Part shown: in pieces, positions 1-12,794 of the stretch
Numbering within the stretch: position 1 is the first letter of the stretch
Layout of the letters: every line of letters starts with the position of its first letter
From: Polytrichum commune
Taxonomy: Eukaryota > Streptophyta > Polytrichopsida > Polytrichales > Polytrichaceae
Assembly: GCA_950295325.1 (NCBI GenBank)
Contig: OX485806.1
Coordinates: 27,156,001-27,220,000 of the forward strand
Length of the DNA stretch: 64,000 nucleotides
Direction: 5' to 3'
Program-made: the position numbers and the translations under genes
The notes under the pieces: generated by a model
Databases searched by the model: none
What the model saw: the letters and a program-made list of their open reading frames with translations, nothing else
What the model was told of the DNA's origin: nothing

Positions 1-1960
1 TAATCGACTCTCCTTGACTTTGGCGTGAGATAAGCTCATTTCTAGGAGAAGTGAAACCCCACCACTCCCTTTGCAATTTTAAAGTTTAGTTGTTTAAGTG
101 GCTACCGTGATAGGAGGAAGTGAAAACTCCTTGTTTGTTGGCTCTCTTTGAGAAACTTTCCGATTGAAACTTTGAAGAAAATAAGAATTTACAACTTTAG
201 GATGACCGACACAAAGTCCGTGTTTTTTTTTTAAAGCAGTCTTGGCTCGATTTGATTTGGATGTAAGTTGGGTGTAAACCCCTAAGCATGAGAGAGGCCT
301 TATCCAAGGCTCTCCATGCACAAAGACGTGTGTTTGAGCCACATACTTCCATTCTCATGAATTGTGTCAAAATTGACCAAATGTAAAATAAAATTGTTCT
401 TCTAGTGTATAGTAAAAAACTAGTTGGTGTTGAAAAACTTAATGTTATTAGAGATTTGGACCAAAATGCACAACGTGGTGCCCCTTGAATGCAAATACAT
501 GCTTATTATTTTGATCATCAAAAGCCACATGTGAATGTATTTTCAATTCTCATTGACACGAGACAATGTATAACATGTAGTCTAAATTATCTAAAAGCAT
601 GAAAAAACATGTTCTTAAGACTCAACGAGGGTGATAGAAATTGTGAATTTGGCCGTGCGATTAGCCCCTTGGTCCTTAATTGTTAGGAGTCTTGATTATG
701 GTCCATTGCCCATCGTCTAGAACAAAATAATTGTGAAAGAACAATTGAAAGGTCCAAGGTATGTGTGTGTCATTCGGTTACCTTTCTTCATTGAACCCCT
801 ACATTTGATTGGTGTGTGGTCCGGTGAAGATCAATCAACAATAACCTTACAAATACATGTTTAAAAGAGATTGTACTACGCCTTCATACTATATCAACTA
901 TTTCACACTCGACAACAAACACAACTGGGAGAACCTATGTAACCAAAATAAGAAATCAACAAACATGCACTTCCGACAAGCACGAATAAATTAAAGGGAG
1001 GTTCAATTTCCACTCCGATCTTGGTGGTGCTTCCTCATAGATTTGCTAGTGGGACACAAGTTTCATTGTGTGGACTTGATCGGTAGAGCTGGAGAACACG
1101 AAACACAAAACTGAATAAACACCCACATACTTGAGATCAAGGAGGAGTTGATCACATTGGCCACTTCTGGCATCGTCCATCAGCATCTTCGGCTGCAATA
1201 ATGTGAAAAGTGGTGGGCCAACATCCAGTTCTCAACATAATCCCCAACAATTTCACGGCTCGAACTGGACGGAAAGTTTGGTGTGATTGGGGCCCGAGGA
1301 GGCGAACCGACTCAAAAAACCACAAGTTGTAAAGGTGAAGTGTATTTCAATTGGTATTCAAGGCTGACTCGGTCAACAAAACAAATGGTAATAATGTAAG
1401 GTATGTCAAGTTGCTAGGTCGCACAACCCTAAGTGTGGGTGTCGTGTGGGCAACAACTAGCCATTGGAAGAAGTTTTGCCCCATCTTTTCCTCTCTTGGC
1501 CCCACGACTCCAAAACAAAATAAATGTTCCGTCAATGAACGGGGAGAGCTAGGTCAATACACTAGGTCTCGTATTTAGTGTCACCAAGCCTCTTTGTCTT
1601 GCTCAATAATCAATTGTAAACCACCCGTGTAGATGGTGCCAACACTAAATGTAAACCTAACATTACTTTTATCATTCCTTGTAACAAAAAAAGGGGGCAT
1701 TGTAGATTTACAATATTGCAGTTGGTGTCATTTACTCGGTGAATTATTCATTCAGATTCCAATCGTCCATGACAATAGTTCAATGCAAAATTGTTAGGGT
1801 GCAAAGTATACCAAACTTTGTTTCAATGGTTGGCATTTGGATGAAGTAGAAGTAAGTAGGGATGACAGTATTTGTAAACTTTGTTCCTAAGAAATATCAC
1901 TAGGGAAAGCCACCGTGATGACGTACAATACCATATGACACTACATACAATGTTTATTTA
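1..1960. other. AT-rich intergenic DNA
   Basis: I see no gene. A stretch near 1347-1362 (TTGGTATTCAAGGC) weakly resembles an initiator-Met primer-binding site of a plant LTR retroelement, followed by an open frame 1351-1578 without domain signals. Not enough to annotate an element. Confidence 0.5.
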
Positions 1961-2092
1961 GTGTAGTTACAGATGAACCGGTTGAGTTTGTGAAATTACT
2001 GGTTCAAATTCAAGACTTTAGAAACACTACCGACCCTTTTAGAGGAATATATGAAATATTATTCTGTTTGGTAAAGAAAACCAAAAAAGATG
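1961..2092 (-). repeat. Fragment of the hAT-like MITE family
   Basis: The reverse complement of part of the family: TTACAGATGAACCGGTTGAG through AGAGGAATATATG and the AAGAAAACC block. The ends are missing. Confidence 0.6.
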
Positions 2093-2162
2093 GACACTAA
2101 TGTCCATTTTGAGCAACTCATAATATCATATTATTCAACCTTGTTATTGCAAAAGGTGCTTA

Positions 2163-2400
2163 GGGCCAGTTCACACGGGGGTCCCAAGTCCTAAGGCCCA
2201 AGTCACATGAGGTCAATCCATGCAATCTCAACTGTTGAGAGCATGGAAATTGGGACTTACCACTTCACATAGGGTCCCAAGTCCCAAGTATGACGTGGAT
2301 GTCTACATGGCAACACTTTTTGGAAGTGAGGCTTGGGACTTGTGTTGCGAGTTGGGGCGGGCAAAAAGCTAAGACCTAATTCTCAACCCAAGTCTTGCGA
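2163..2400. repeat. Possible Harbinger-like remnant
   Basis: TTA followed by GGGCCAGTTCACACGGG resembles the left ends of the other Harbinger-like elements. Internal phrases GGGTCCCAAGTCC and ACTTGGGACC-type motifs recur in both orientations. No clear right end. Confidence 0.35.
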
Positions 2401-2411
2401 ATATTTTTCCA

Positions 2412-2795
2412 TAAAATAATAAATGACATAAATTAATATTCTATGTCACTTTGGTAACTTTTGTGATGACACTTCTTATGAATAAGTTTGCGAGTATTGT
2501 CATATCAACTTACTTTAGTTCATCCCAAGGTTACTTATTGAAAGTTTGACATATGTTGCATCCTAACGTTTTTGAAATGAAGTATTGGCACGGAAGATTG
2601 GAATTTGGATGAAAAAGTCACTTAGTAAGAGTGACATTTTTGCAACATTGCAAGTCTACAAAGCCCAATTTTTTTCTTATAAGGAATGACATATAATGTT
2701 ATATTCACATATAGTATGGGTGGGCACAACACGGGCCATTCACAATTAGTATCGAGCAAGCCAAGTATAATTGGTGACACTAATTGCATTGTTTA
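2412..2795. repeat. Dispersed repeat family, TTAGTGT type (copy 3, diverged)
   Basis: Shares TATGTCACTTTGGTAACTTT, GAATTTGGATGAAAA, TTGCAACATTGCAAGTCTAC and CAATTAGTATCGAGCAAG with the other copies. Confidence 0.65.
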
Positions 2796-3289
2796 GTGTA
2801 GTTTCTTTGTCGCAATTGACACTAACAATAACATGAATGAATGAATGATTGTCCATGGTCTGAGTTCATGGTCCGACTTTCATGATCCGACTTCATAAAA
2901 ATTTAGTTTTGAGAGCTTTGGGCCCTTCACTAGGTGTAAACCGAATGTGGACCAAGAAGAATGACCATGCACCAAAAAGTGAAGGTGTTGATTTTTTTAA
3001 TACATGCCCAAAAAGGGCAATTTTGAAAAAAAATCAAGTTTGACCATTCTCTTGGCTTCTCTTGGGCTTCAGTTGCCTTCACTTCTTGTTAAATGTGCCG
3101 AAGATGTGGCTTGCAAATCTTCTCACAACAATTTTTACAAAAAAATGAGCGATTTAATTTGTACATGTGACATGTACCTTGTGTTGTCACTACACTAAAT
3201 GTGATATTTAGTGTTTGATTGAATTTAATTTTGTTACCACCCTACCTTGATCAACACTAAAGCTCAATTTTTTGATGATTAGTGTTAGA

Positions 3290-3560
3290 AGATTTCCCAT
3301 TGCGGTTATTTTGACCACCCTGATCTACAGTCACTAAACGACTACAGATTTTTCTTTTTCATTTGTCAACTATAATTTTAAATTTTTTGGGGCGTGTAAT
3401 GTACCTTTGGAAAGGTCTTGAAAATACCTTTCCAACGGTATATTACAATCCCCAAAATTCCAAACATTGCACTTGGTAGAGCAAAAAAACAAATTTGCAC
3501 TCAAAATCTTGGGTTTTAGATATCCCACGTTGATTTGTGGAACACGTTGGAGCCGGTTTA
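3290..3560. repeat. Degraded relative of the CACTA-like MITE
   Basis: It shares CTGATCTACAGTCACTAAAC and the following T-rich and AAATTTTAAATTTT stretches with 24958-25290. I could not find matching ends. Confidence 0.5.
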
Positions 3561-3859
3561 AGGGGTAGGGCAAGATAGCAATGGTATGTGTCATGGGCTA
3601 TGATATGATTAAGGCACATGGAGGGTAGATTTGTTAAAATTTTATTAAAATGGCATTTCTTTGCTATGGGCCCTTGCCTTTTCCTACCAGGCCACCTCTC
3701 TTGCCTCTCTCATCACAAAACCCATTGGACCATGTCAGTGCATTTATTAGGCCTTGAAAATTATATTATGGGGACCTCAACCTTCATGGTCCCTCTGACA
3801 TTTTTTTCCTTAGTGTAAACCGAAGTTGTCCCGGGACAACTTGAGCATCCAATCAGGTG

Positions 3860-3911
3860 CCTTGCAGAGTCTTGGTCTAACTTCATGGTCCATAGTGTAA
3901 ATTGGCCCTAA
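3860..3911. repeat. Harbinger-like terminal fragment
   Basis: The right end reads CATGGTCCATAGTGTAAATTGGCCC followed by TAA, in complement the same plan as the element at 55291. The left partner is unclear; a similar end, GGGCCCTTCACTAGGTGTAA, occurs near 2920, so the element may span about 2920-3911. Confidence 0.45.
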
Positions 3912-4847
3912 GATTTCAAGAAACCAAGAATTTAGCCTCTTGACCTTCACATTGGAGACCAAAGTCCACCGTTGCACTCTAAACTGCCTACATGGCAATA
4001 TATATTTTTATCGAGGCGACAAACTCTCAAAGGAAGTTTGGGTCGGACATGATTGGAAACCCCAAACTATGGTCAAGAGGTTGTCGATTTTTTTCCATAA
4101 AGAAATTAAAAATTGACAAGATCTTGGTTGTTAGATTGCAGGGGTTGTTTTGGGCAAGGAATAAAGTGGGATGCTCCTTCTTCCCTTGGACTTTTGGGCT
4201 TGGCCTTTGGAGGCTTCACACTATGCCCAACCGAAGGCATTAATTCCTATATTTTATTGGCTATGTATTTTCAGCCCAATTATTTGGACTCTCGACTTGG
4301 ACAACCATGTTGTGAAGCGGCCCTCATTTCTTTTGCATGATGGATTTTTAGATGCTTGAAGAACATATAAGATTGAGGCATCTATAACTGACAACATAAG
4401 AAAGTTTGCACATGTCTAGGAGCAATAATAGTGGGGGATTATTTTTCATGCAAAGAGGAACATAATCTAAGGAGGATGCAATTTTTTTAATTTTTTTTAT
4501 AAAAAAAATTTGTCCTTTTTTTTCACCATGAACATAGATTGCTTCAAAGTTCCAAGTGGTAATGTCTATTGGAACACACAATCAATCAATACGTTCATCG
4601 TCAATTGCTCATCTAAATGCTGATTCTTGGCTACACTGGTTGTCAAAACTCTTACGAGGGTAAGCAATTTTCATAAGCCACCACCACATAAACCTCAATT
4701 CCATTGACATAAAAATGTAGCCCAAGAACATATCTCATTTGTGTCAGCATTACATGTAAAGTTGTAAGAGGACCTGGTCAACTTTGGATGCCTCAACCTT
4801 TACCCTACGTTCACTATGGTGGAAGAGATCATCGCAACAGTGTCCAA

Positions 4848-5012
4848 GGAAACTTTAGGGCATAATTAGCCAAGACCCTGGTGTTTCCATCTTTTGTTTT
4901 ATAAATATTTAATTTTAAATGTATTCCATAGAACCCTTTAAAGTTATCGGTAGATTACCTGAGGTCAAAACTCAACCGGTTCATTTGTAACTAGCAGCCG
5001 GTTCTCCCTCTT
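4848..5012 (+). repeat. Fragment of the hAT-like MITE family
   Basis: It runs from GGGCATAATTAGCC to AGCCGGTTCTCCC with the same order of motifs as copies A and C, but without recognisable ends or target duplication. A poly-C run of about 12 lies just after it (5023-5034). Confidence 0.65.
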
Positions 5013-5253
5013 CATTGCTACGCCCCCCCCCCCCCAAAAAAGTAAAAAATCAAATTGGTCGCAATGAATCATGGTATAGTGTTGTGAGAATGTGAAGGCA
5101 CAAAAACGACATTTGGTTTTGGCAATGCCCGGCTCTTTATTTGTAAAAATGAAAGCCAACAATAGTGGCCATATTTGTCATTGAAGGTGTAGAGAACATA
5201 TTGTGTTCAAAGAGAGTGGGTTTTGAAAGGGGCAATCTAAACAAAACTACTTT

Positions 5254-5336
5254 TTCTTTTCTTTTCTTTCTTTTCTTTCTTTTCTTTATTTCTTTATTTC
5301 TTTATTTCTTTCTTTCTTTTTGGGGTGGGGGGGGGG
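5254..5336. repeat. TTTCT-rich microsatellite followed by poly-G
   Basis: CTTTT and TTTCT repeats lead into TTTATTTC repeats and then GGGGTGGGGGGGGGGG. Confidence 0.95.
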
Positions 5337-6228
5337 GATTGGACACCAAAACATGCTTCAGGTTCAAATATGGTGAGGAGTGCGATGCTAATGACTAATG
5401 AGGAAATGTTCAAGAGTTTGGATATCTATCATAGTTTTAAAAAAATAAAGAAGGGTTAGTCCTATACATCGTTCAAAGGGTACTGATGACACAAGCAATA
5501 GATTTTGCAATTTTGAAAAGGAACATGTTTCTTGTAAAATAAAATACATGAAGTTCATGGTTTGTAAGGTAGTCGTCAAGAGAATGTTGTTAATATTACC
5601 ATCAACAAATTTTTCCATCCTCACACACAACTTACAATATTGATGGGTCATGGAGGTGGTCATTCGACGTAGCGGGGAATCATATTCATTGGGTGCTTAA
5701 ATAAATAAATAAATCTTCCATCTTTGTCTAGAAACTTGCAAAATTCAACAACAAAATTAGAAACATTTTATGAGCAATTCTACATCCATTGCTTGAAGAA
5801 TGGTGTATGCTGTTAATCAAGGCTTTGATGTTGAAACTTGTTCCAAATATGAATTAATCAACAACAATCAACCTCATAACGTGACCCAAACTTGACAAGA
5901 TAGAGGGTTTGTGTTGCACTTATGATCCGGACATGTCATCATCTTGCACAATGTATGGTAAGTTGCCCAAAACATCGGGGTTTTATGTCTCATGTCAAAG
6001 TTGTTACATGGCTGAAAAATTATAGTCAACAATTGCATTATAAAACATGTTGTGTATGAGTTTTCTTTTGTGTCAAAGCTATTCAAGATAGATAGATAGA
6101 TAGAAACTCCGGTCCATGTTTCAAAGCTATTCAACTTATAGTGGTACAACCCAAAAACAATCATGAACGAAACAACAATCATCATGCTTTCAAACCCTAA
6201 CTATGAAAGTAATGGGGGAGGTGATTGC

Positions 6229-6247
6229 TTAACCCTTAAAAGAGGTT
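6229..6247 (+). repeat. piggyBac left end: TTAA plus 15-bp inverted repeat
   Basis: TTAA at 6229-6232 is followed by CCCTTAAAAGAGGTT. The opening CCC directly after TTAA is the usual piggyBac form. A subterminal palindrome follows at 6274-6291 and may be a transposase binding site (inference). Confidence 0.93.
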
Positions 6248-6299
6248 GCCCCTTGTTGGTGGGTGCATGTAGAGCCCCAGTATTTTGGGGCAGAGGTGC

Positions 6300-7109
6300 A
6301 TTTGGCTGCCTCTATAGACAGCTACCTGTATCCCACTTGATTGCAACTTTTTTGTGAGGGTGGGCCCCGAAGTGTGGATGATAGCGGAGAAGTTCTTTCT
6401 TGAAATGTATATGCTTTGAATTACTGTTACATTTCCAACTCCGATGGGGTGCGGTTGGGTTGTGGAAATGGAGTACGTATCCGAACCGCATGTATACGGT
6501 CTGTGGTGGGTACTAGACGTACGCTGGACGCAAGCTGGGGTGCGTCCTTTCTGTCCGACGTCACGCCAAACAGGGAGTCATCCAGTGCCTTTCGTGACCG
6601 GGTCAGCCTGTATCCTACTCCAACCGTTCTGTGAGGTGACCTAATGGACAAGGACCATGTGCCACATGGACCAATGGGGTTCGACTTCTGCAGAGTGGCG
6701 TGAGGTGAGTCCATGTCCCACGACAGCGGCATCAGAAACAGTTATGTCTGTGCATATATCTGCGGCACGCTGGTTTCGGTGCGTGACGGCTATGCAAACA
6801 CTCTGCATTCAGGTTGCGATGCGACATTTCAGATGTGCAGGAAATGACTTTACATATTGAAGTTGAATACAAATGTTACATGCCAAACTGCAAGTGATTT
6901 CAGTGCCAAAATACAGTGATCCGTGTTGTGCCTCCGGGATGGCAGCACTCTGGCTCTCAGCGCTATGCCGGAACAAAATCCCATATAAGTACGAGCTATG
7001 TCCAAAACTACACAAATTCTTTGTGTTCGCTCGAGCTACATCTCGCAGCTACGTGCCTGAACTATGTACAAACCGTGTCTTCACTGTGTCTCCAGCGACG
7101 CCCACCCGT
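6300..7109. other. piggyBac left subterminal region
   Basis: This GC-rich stretch lies between the left inverted repeat and the stop codon of the B3 exon. Open frames occur on both strands but overlap one another and lack domain signals. It probably contains the 3' untranslated end of the B3 gene and terminal cis-acting sequence. Confidence 0.4.
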
Positions 7110-7546
7110 TCACAGCTTCGTGACCTCGAATTGATCATCACCAACCAGAGTGAAGGTCACCGTGTCGCCGATCTTCAGTTCATTGGCGGTACAAAACCCC
7201 GCCCAACCCAAAGTGAAGCAGCAGATCGTCTGCTTGCCAAACGTTCGCGTTGCAGTCTTCACGTTCCATGGCATCAGCGGGCCGTGTAGAGTGTACCAAA
7301 TGCCGTCGAACCGCTCCACTCCATGAGTGCGCCAGAACAACGTTGGGACATCCTGCGCCCACCCCCTTGCACTTACAATTCACGAACTGTGTACCAAATA
7401 CCCTAGAACGCCAGAATGAATGACGACAATTCCGTGACAGGGGGGGGAATAATATAGGCACAAAATTTCAAGCCTACCTTTACGGCAGTAGATCCGTCAG
7501 CAAACCTGCCATCAGGGGAAGAGGATTCAAGGCCAAATCTAAATTC
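7110..7546 (-). CDS. B3 DNA-binding-domain gene, two 3' exons, carried in piggyBac
   Basis: B3 domains are sequence-specific DNA-binding domains of plant transcription factors (ARF, LAV, RAV and REM families). The last exon, 7352-7110, encodes 80 residues ending in TGA. Its second half carries the typical B3 pattern: a Gly-Trp followed by a Phe and a Cys, then ANELKIGDTVTFTLVG and a closing FEV strand. The first half (VPTLFWRTHG, then WYTLHG and PWNVK) fits the B3 N-terminal part. The preceding exon, 7546-7478 (69 bp, phase 0 at both ends, acceptor TTTCCAG, donor GTAGGC), joins in frame. More exons are expected upstream on the minus strand, but I could not place them with confidence. It has the same orientation as the transposase and lies downstream of it. 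It may be captured host sequence or an accessory protein of the element. The REM-like assignment is tentative. Confidence 0.72.
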
Positions 7547-7559
7547 CTGGAAATAGATG

Positions 7560-9990
7560 GCACTTCTTCATTACAGGAGGACACAGACTGTCATATACGA
7601 AAATCACGGTAGGGCACATAGACCAATCAACACCGACACTGGAAGTCACTAGTGAATGCGGTTCATTGATTCATTGATTGACTGATTCATTGAAACACAA
7701 ATTTAACGTAAATATAATGTGTATGCAACAATAACAAGGGACATATGGCACTCACCAGTGTTCCATAAACTACAGAATGTCCCCTCGTGCATAAGCTGTT
7801 CGTCCGAGGGAGCGGTATGGAGCAAACCAAATGATCAGAACAATATGATCAAGCAATAGTTGATAAGTATAGATAAAAGTGTGAACCCTGTCCCTAACTA
7901 AACTCAGCACATATATCATATATAAAACCTCCAGTCAGAGCAAACATACATGTAGAATAATTGATGAAGAGATTTGTGCTGGTATTTATGGACTAACTCT
8001 GTGATTAAACACATATGTCTAATCGTCATTGACACATATTGCTTTGTTTCCACTTCCATAGGTTATAGGTGGTGCTAAGTATGGATGCAATACACACAGC
8101 TCAGATGAAATATCATTTCAAAACGTGTTAGGGTTTTGGGCAAACCACCACCTGTCCCATCTAACTACACCCCCCGAACAACAAATCGTACGTACCTGAG
8201 GCGGTGCATAGCGTTGCTTATAAATCTCCCGAGCTTTCAATTAGCACTCGTCTATGAGAGTGACATCCCCTACCGAACACCGACCAAGGTGCTCGCATGT
8301 GCTGCTACTCTGAGCACGATCATGTTTGGCACAACTTTCACTGCAATTAACCCCAAATAATCCCAATCAAGCAGCCAGTCTATATCCATTCCTTGCCTAA
8401 AAAGCTTGACAAGAAAGAGCACATAGCTTTTGTCAGTCTTTAAAATCGGCCAATCATTTACATCCAGTTAATGCCACCACTTGAGGGTATTTGGATCTGA
8501 AATCTCATTCTCACCATACACAGCCACAGTTGGGATACAATTTTAGTCTTTGGTTGATAAGATCTGTTGCAGCTGCCTTCCTGTGTGACAAAGTTGCCAA
8601 AGTCAGCCAACAATGCAAATTCACAATGCCAGTGCCGTGGACCCACAGCAAAAACCCGCTGTCATTGAACAGCAAATGAGAACCATAACTAATAAAATCT
8701 CCACACACCTGGAGGGTTAGTGCAACCCTGTGAACGGAAAGGACCCCATGCACAATGTCTACAATACCTATTCTGAACTACAAATTTGACCAAGGGTACA
8801 AGTACTCTCCAAAGCAGTATATCAGCCCAATTGCTATTACAAGCACATAATTGGGGAATGGATTTTGTGCATGATAAATTACCAGTAGCAGTCAATAAGA
8901 TTGTATGGGCGGTGAAGCTCCTCAAACACATGCTGCGCTCCTCCAACACTGTCGGCGACTGATGGCAAACTTTGGTTGCTCTCTGCAAATTCACATGACC
9001 AGAAATGGTTGAGGACCGATGGCAAAAATAACCGGTAATTGTGCTTCAAATTTAGACTTATCAAGTACATCAGGTAGCCCGTCAGTGAGTCACTATACAT
9101 TATGATATCCAGCGGCCAAAAGGGCAGGCGAATGGACTTCTTCTCACAACAAGGTCGTAAACCAGAAATAGTCTGCCACTATCACACTCACATTTGTAAA
9201 GGCCCGCGCCAAAATGATGTTCACATCCACATTGGTGTAACACCTCGGGACGATCTGTGAGACGTGGCCCACGCGCAAATTATCTGCACATAAATTGGAA
9301 GCCCACGACATAAGAGATGAGCAGTTATTCTACAGGCACCAACTGCCCAAGAAACCTATGACATGAAGGTGCGAACCCACTGGAGTGCATATGCCGATCC
9401 CACGGATAGAATAGCATAAGAACTCGTGACACCTTAGGCAAACATAACAGACGAAACGGCTACAACAGAACACATGAGGTAAACATTTACAATGGAGTGC
9501 ATTTACAAGCAGAAATGGTGGCCTAAGTACAAACAAAGACGTGACAGAGGAAGCTCTCCTAGCCGTCAAAAAGGGCCTTGACTGAGTCACTATGGTCCGT
9601 CATCAAGGCCAAAAAGTTTCCTAAGGGAGTCCAGAAGCGCATCGAGGACACTAAAAAGGATGGGTGACGGAGCCCAGGCGATCCGCAGGGGCCTGTTCGT
9701 CTACGACTAAGCCGGCAGTGAACACTCCAATGTCACCTCTGCTCCGGATATGATATGTCCAGCAAAAAATCAAAAACTCGCGACGCATCGGACGCCAAGC
9801 ACAGTTCATATTGAGGATACTCAAAGCGACCAACGGCGGAATCGGTCTGGGATTGTTTGTCCGCACTGGCTCTTCGCGGAATCCACGACCACGGGGAGAT
9901 CCACACGCGCTTCAATCCACGTCTGCTGCGAAGCTCCTTCCTGTACCAACATCACACTTCTCACACATATCAGATGTGAGACAAGCACCC
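7560..9990 (-). other. piggyBac interior between B3 exons and transposase
   Basis: This is the transposase 3' region and presumably introns plus 5' exons of the B3 gene. Several short open, splice-bounded stretches occur on the minus strand (for example about 8513-8583, following a CACACAG acceptor and ending at GTGAGA, and about 8880-9100), but none shows a recognisable domain. I found no second mobile element here. Confidence 0.4.
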
Positions 9991-9996
9991 CCCAAA

Positions 9997-12794
9997 CTAT
10001 AAGCTCTCGTGATGTGCCTGGTAACAGGATTCCGGGCACATCCACTTGTTTCCGCAAGAGGTGCAGAACCACTTCTGCACCCGGCCACAGATCACACAGC
10101 TGCGCTTTAATTTTGACCGCCGCAGCGTGTGGACAGGGAGGCGGCGTCGAGGTCTTCGTTCAGGGGGGACACGAACTCCTTGGCGGGCATGTATCGCCTG
10201 CATGGCAAGGTGCTTGCCGACCGCGATCTTGAAGGCCAGATGTGAGGTTACGGGCAATCCGAGGTCTTCCATTTGCTTCACCCAACACACGTATGAGTTC
10301 ACCATTGTCTGGTCCACGATGAGGTGGAAAATTTTCACCCACCACTTGTGGCACCTCAGCTGCGATGAATAGTTGCCACGGAGCTGATCCGTGACATCAA
10401 CTCCGCGCATGTACTCGACGTACTGCCGGTGCATGGGGGAGGATGGCACCATCAACTGCCCTGGAAGTCCCGGTATTCGTCGAAGGACCTTACTATTCGG
10501 CTCCCACGGGGCGGCTGCGGTGCTCAACAGGGTCACCAGCTTCTTGTCCTGCCAGGACACGACGCCCATTTGGCGATGGACATGATTCCATATAACCATG
10601 GACCCCCTGACAGTAGAGTCAGGCTCCCGATACAGACCACCAGGCAAGTTTTTGCTGGTGCGTCGAACAGTACCCGTGGCCCATATCCCCTTGCACATTA
10701 GCTCATGAAACAGGTTCACACTTGCGAAGAAATTATCAATCACCAAACAGTGCCCCCGGTTCTCCAATCCCCTCACCATCCGTTCGACCACGTGGTAGCC
10801 CAAACCATGAGGCCCTGCCCCTGTTCCTTCACCGAAGTAGACCTCCATCTGCCAGACAAACCTGCTCTTGGAGCTCGCCAACAACCACACCTTAATCCCA
10901 AACCTCACAGGCTTGTCCGGCATGAATTGCCTAATGAAACAATAACGGCCTTTGTAGGGGATGACACACTCATCCACAGTTATCTCCCTCTCGAGATTGT
11001 AAATATCTTTTGAAACGTTTACAAACATTTCAACAAGCCATCGTGTCTTCGCAATCCTGTCAAACCTAGGGTCACTCACATCCCTCACTATGGTGGAGTT
11101 ATCTACTAGATGCAAACAACGCATTATCTGCTCCCACCTCCCTAGCGACATGATGGACGAGATAAGAGAACAATACAAGAATGGCTGGCTACGCATCCAA
11201 TACTGCCTCACGCTTGGGAGCCTTTTGCATCCCATGAGGATACAAATCCCCAACCACCCCCGAATGTCAGTTCCATTCACATCCTTCCACGCCAGGCCCC
11301 CCTTTGTGCGTGGCAACTCATTATCAGTAGGAGGCAAAACTGCCCTCGCATACCTGTTGGTCTCTAGTACAATTCGATCCACACAGGCATCAGTCCAGTA
11401 CAATTCAAAAACCGAATGTGGTAGAGGAATTCCCGTGGGTCTAGGGCACTTCAAACCTGGCGTCGGGCCCGTGAAGTTGTCACGGGTTCTAACGAAGTCC
11501 ACGCTGCTCGAATTCCAAGACTCCTTCCTGTAGTATTCAGCCAGCTGAGCAGTATCCATGTGCACGGGTGTGAATGAGTCCGGGCTCATGCACCACTGTT
11601 CGAGGCCAGGTGAAGGGGGTTTACTCTCATCCAAATTGTCGACATCGAAATCTGAGTCTGAGCTCTCAATGGTGTCACAAAACTCGGGTAGCCACTCTTC
11701 GCCACTAGAGTCCGCCGACAATATTCCCGTCTCAACCCCACCGGCGGTTTGCACTGATGTGTTAGAGCAATGCAGATATTCGGGGAGCCCAAGACTTACC
11801 TGCGGAAAAGTGTCTCTTGCTGTCGAGTCTTGAGTACCATCGACCCCCTCAGTATCGGAGGGGGCATCGTAATCCGCGATGGGGCAGCCTCCTGGAATTT
11901 CGGGTATCACCTCCACGTCGATGTTTTCAGCTACACACTCCGTTAGGCCCGGCCCGGTGCCACTCCCCACTCCGCTCGCATTCTCTCCCAAAAGCCCGCT
12001 GTCACTCAGTCCCGCGACTGCCCCTCCAAGAACACCGACCGAGTCAGGCACGGGGCTGAAGCAATGCTGCCTCTTCCACCAGCCGTAACCGTGGCCCCCC
12101 TCGCTTCCGTAGGCACGCACCTCTGGCCCATCTGCAACGCGGACGTTCTCCTCATTCAGGTGGCACTCTCTGTCATACCCCCCTAGGTCACACAGCACCA
12201 TCCTCTTGCCAGTAGAGGCATGCACCCCCTCCCCGATTACATCCCCCTGCGTCCAAGAAGGTGTGTCGCCAGTGTGGAAAGAATGCTCACTCAGAAATCT
12301 ATTCGGAACAAGAACGGCCCATCCAGCCCGCCTACAACTCCACTGGACATACGTCCCTTGGAAGCGGTCCTGCATAATACCAACCTCAAGAAGAACCGGC
12401 CTCTCCAACGACCCGCCTGGATGTGTAGCGCCGAAGCCCGTGTGCTTTGAAATTGGAGCTGATGTCCTCCACGCGTCGTCGCGGAACACGGACTCCCAGA
12501 GGTTGACATTTAAGGTATCCATGCTGCCAAGCGAATGTTGCGATTCAGGCGCCACAATGTCGTCCAGGCCCACATACCCTTCAACGTCCCCCAACACCTC
12601 CCAGATTGTGTCGTCGTTCACCCTTTGCTGCTCGTACTCTGCTACTTGCATTGCCAAGGCGCGCGTCCGAACACCATCAGTGAGGTTGGGCTGGAGTGCT
12701 GGCGGCATCCATGCACGCGGTCTCCTGGGCTTGGACCACACAAGCTTGCCCTTCTCCTCCCGCGTTCGTCTTGCACTTGCACCCCGCTGTCCAC
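9997..12794 (-). CDS. piggyBac transposase, catalytic exon
   Basis: This encodes the DDE transposase (DDE_Tnp_1_7 family) that cuts and pastes the element at TTAA. One open frame of about 930 codons runs to a TAG at 9997-9999. The catalytic core starts near 11480. The acidic residues match piggyBac D268, D346, D447 and D450: an ITVDEC motif (Asp codon 10972-10974), a VIDNFF motif (10735-10737), and a GVDVTDQ motif whose two Asp codons are 10396-10398 and 10387-10389. Their spacing of 79, 113 and 3 residues is close to the 78, 101 and 3 of the family type member. The C terminus (about 10009-10098) is a Cys/His-rich zinc-binding domain with CxxC, CxxC, Cx3C and a final HH. About 430 acidic, low-complexity residues precede the core. 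There is no in-frame ATG at the front. A good splice acceptor (pyrimidine tract then CAG) places the exon start at 12794, so it is an internal-to-terminal exon. Confidence 0.96.

Larger units (their letters stand above)
3912..6228. other. AT-rich intergenic DNA left of piggyBac
   Basis: Apart from the MITE fragment at 4848-5012 and the microsatellite at 5254, I find only short, overlapping ORFs. A (GATA)-type run lies at 6086-6104. Confidence 0.5.
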
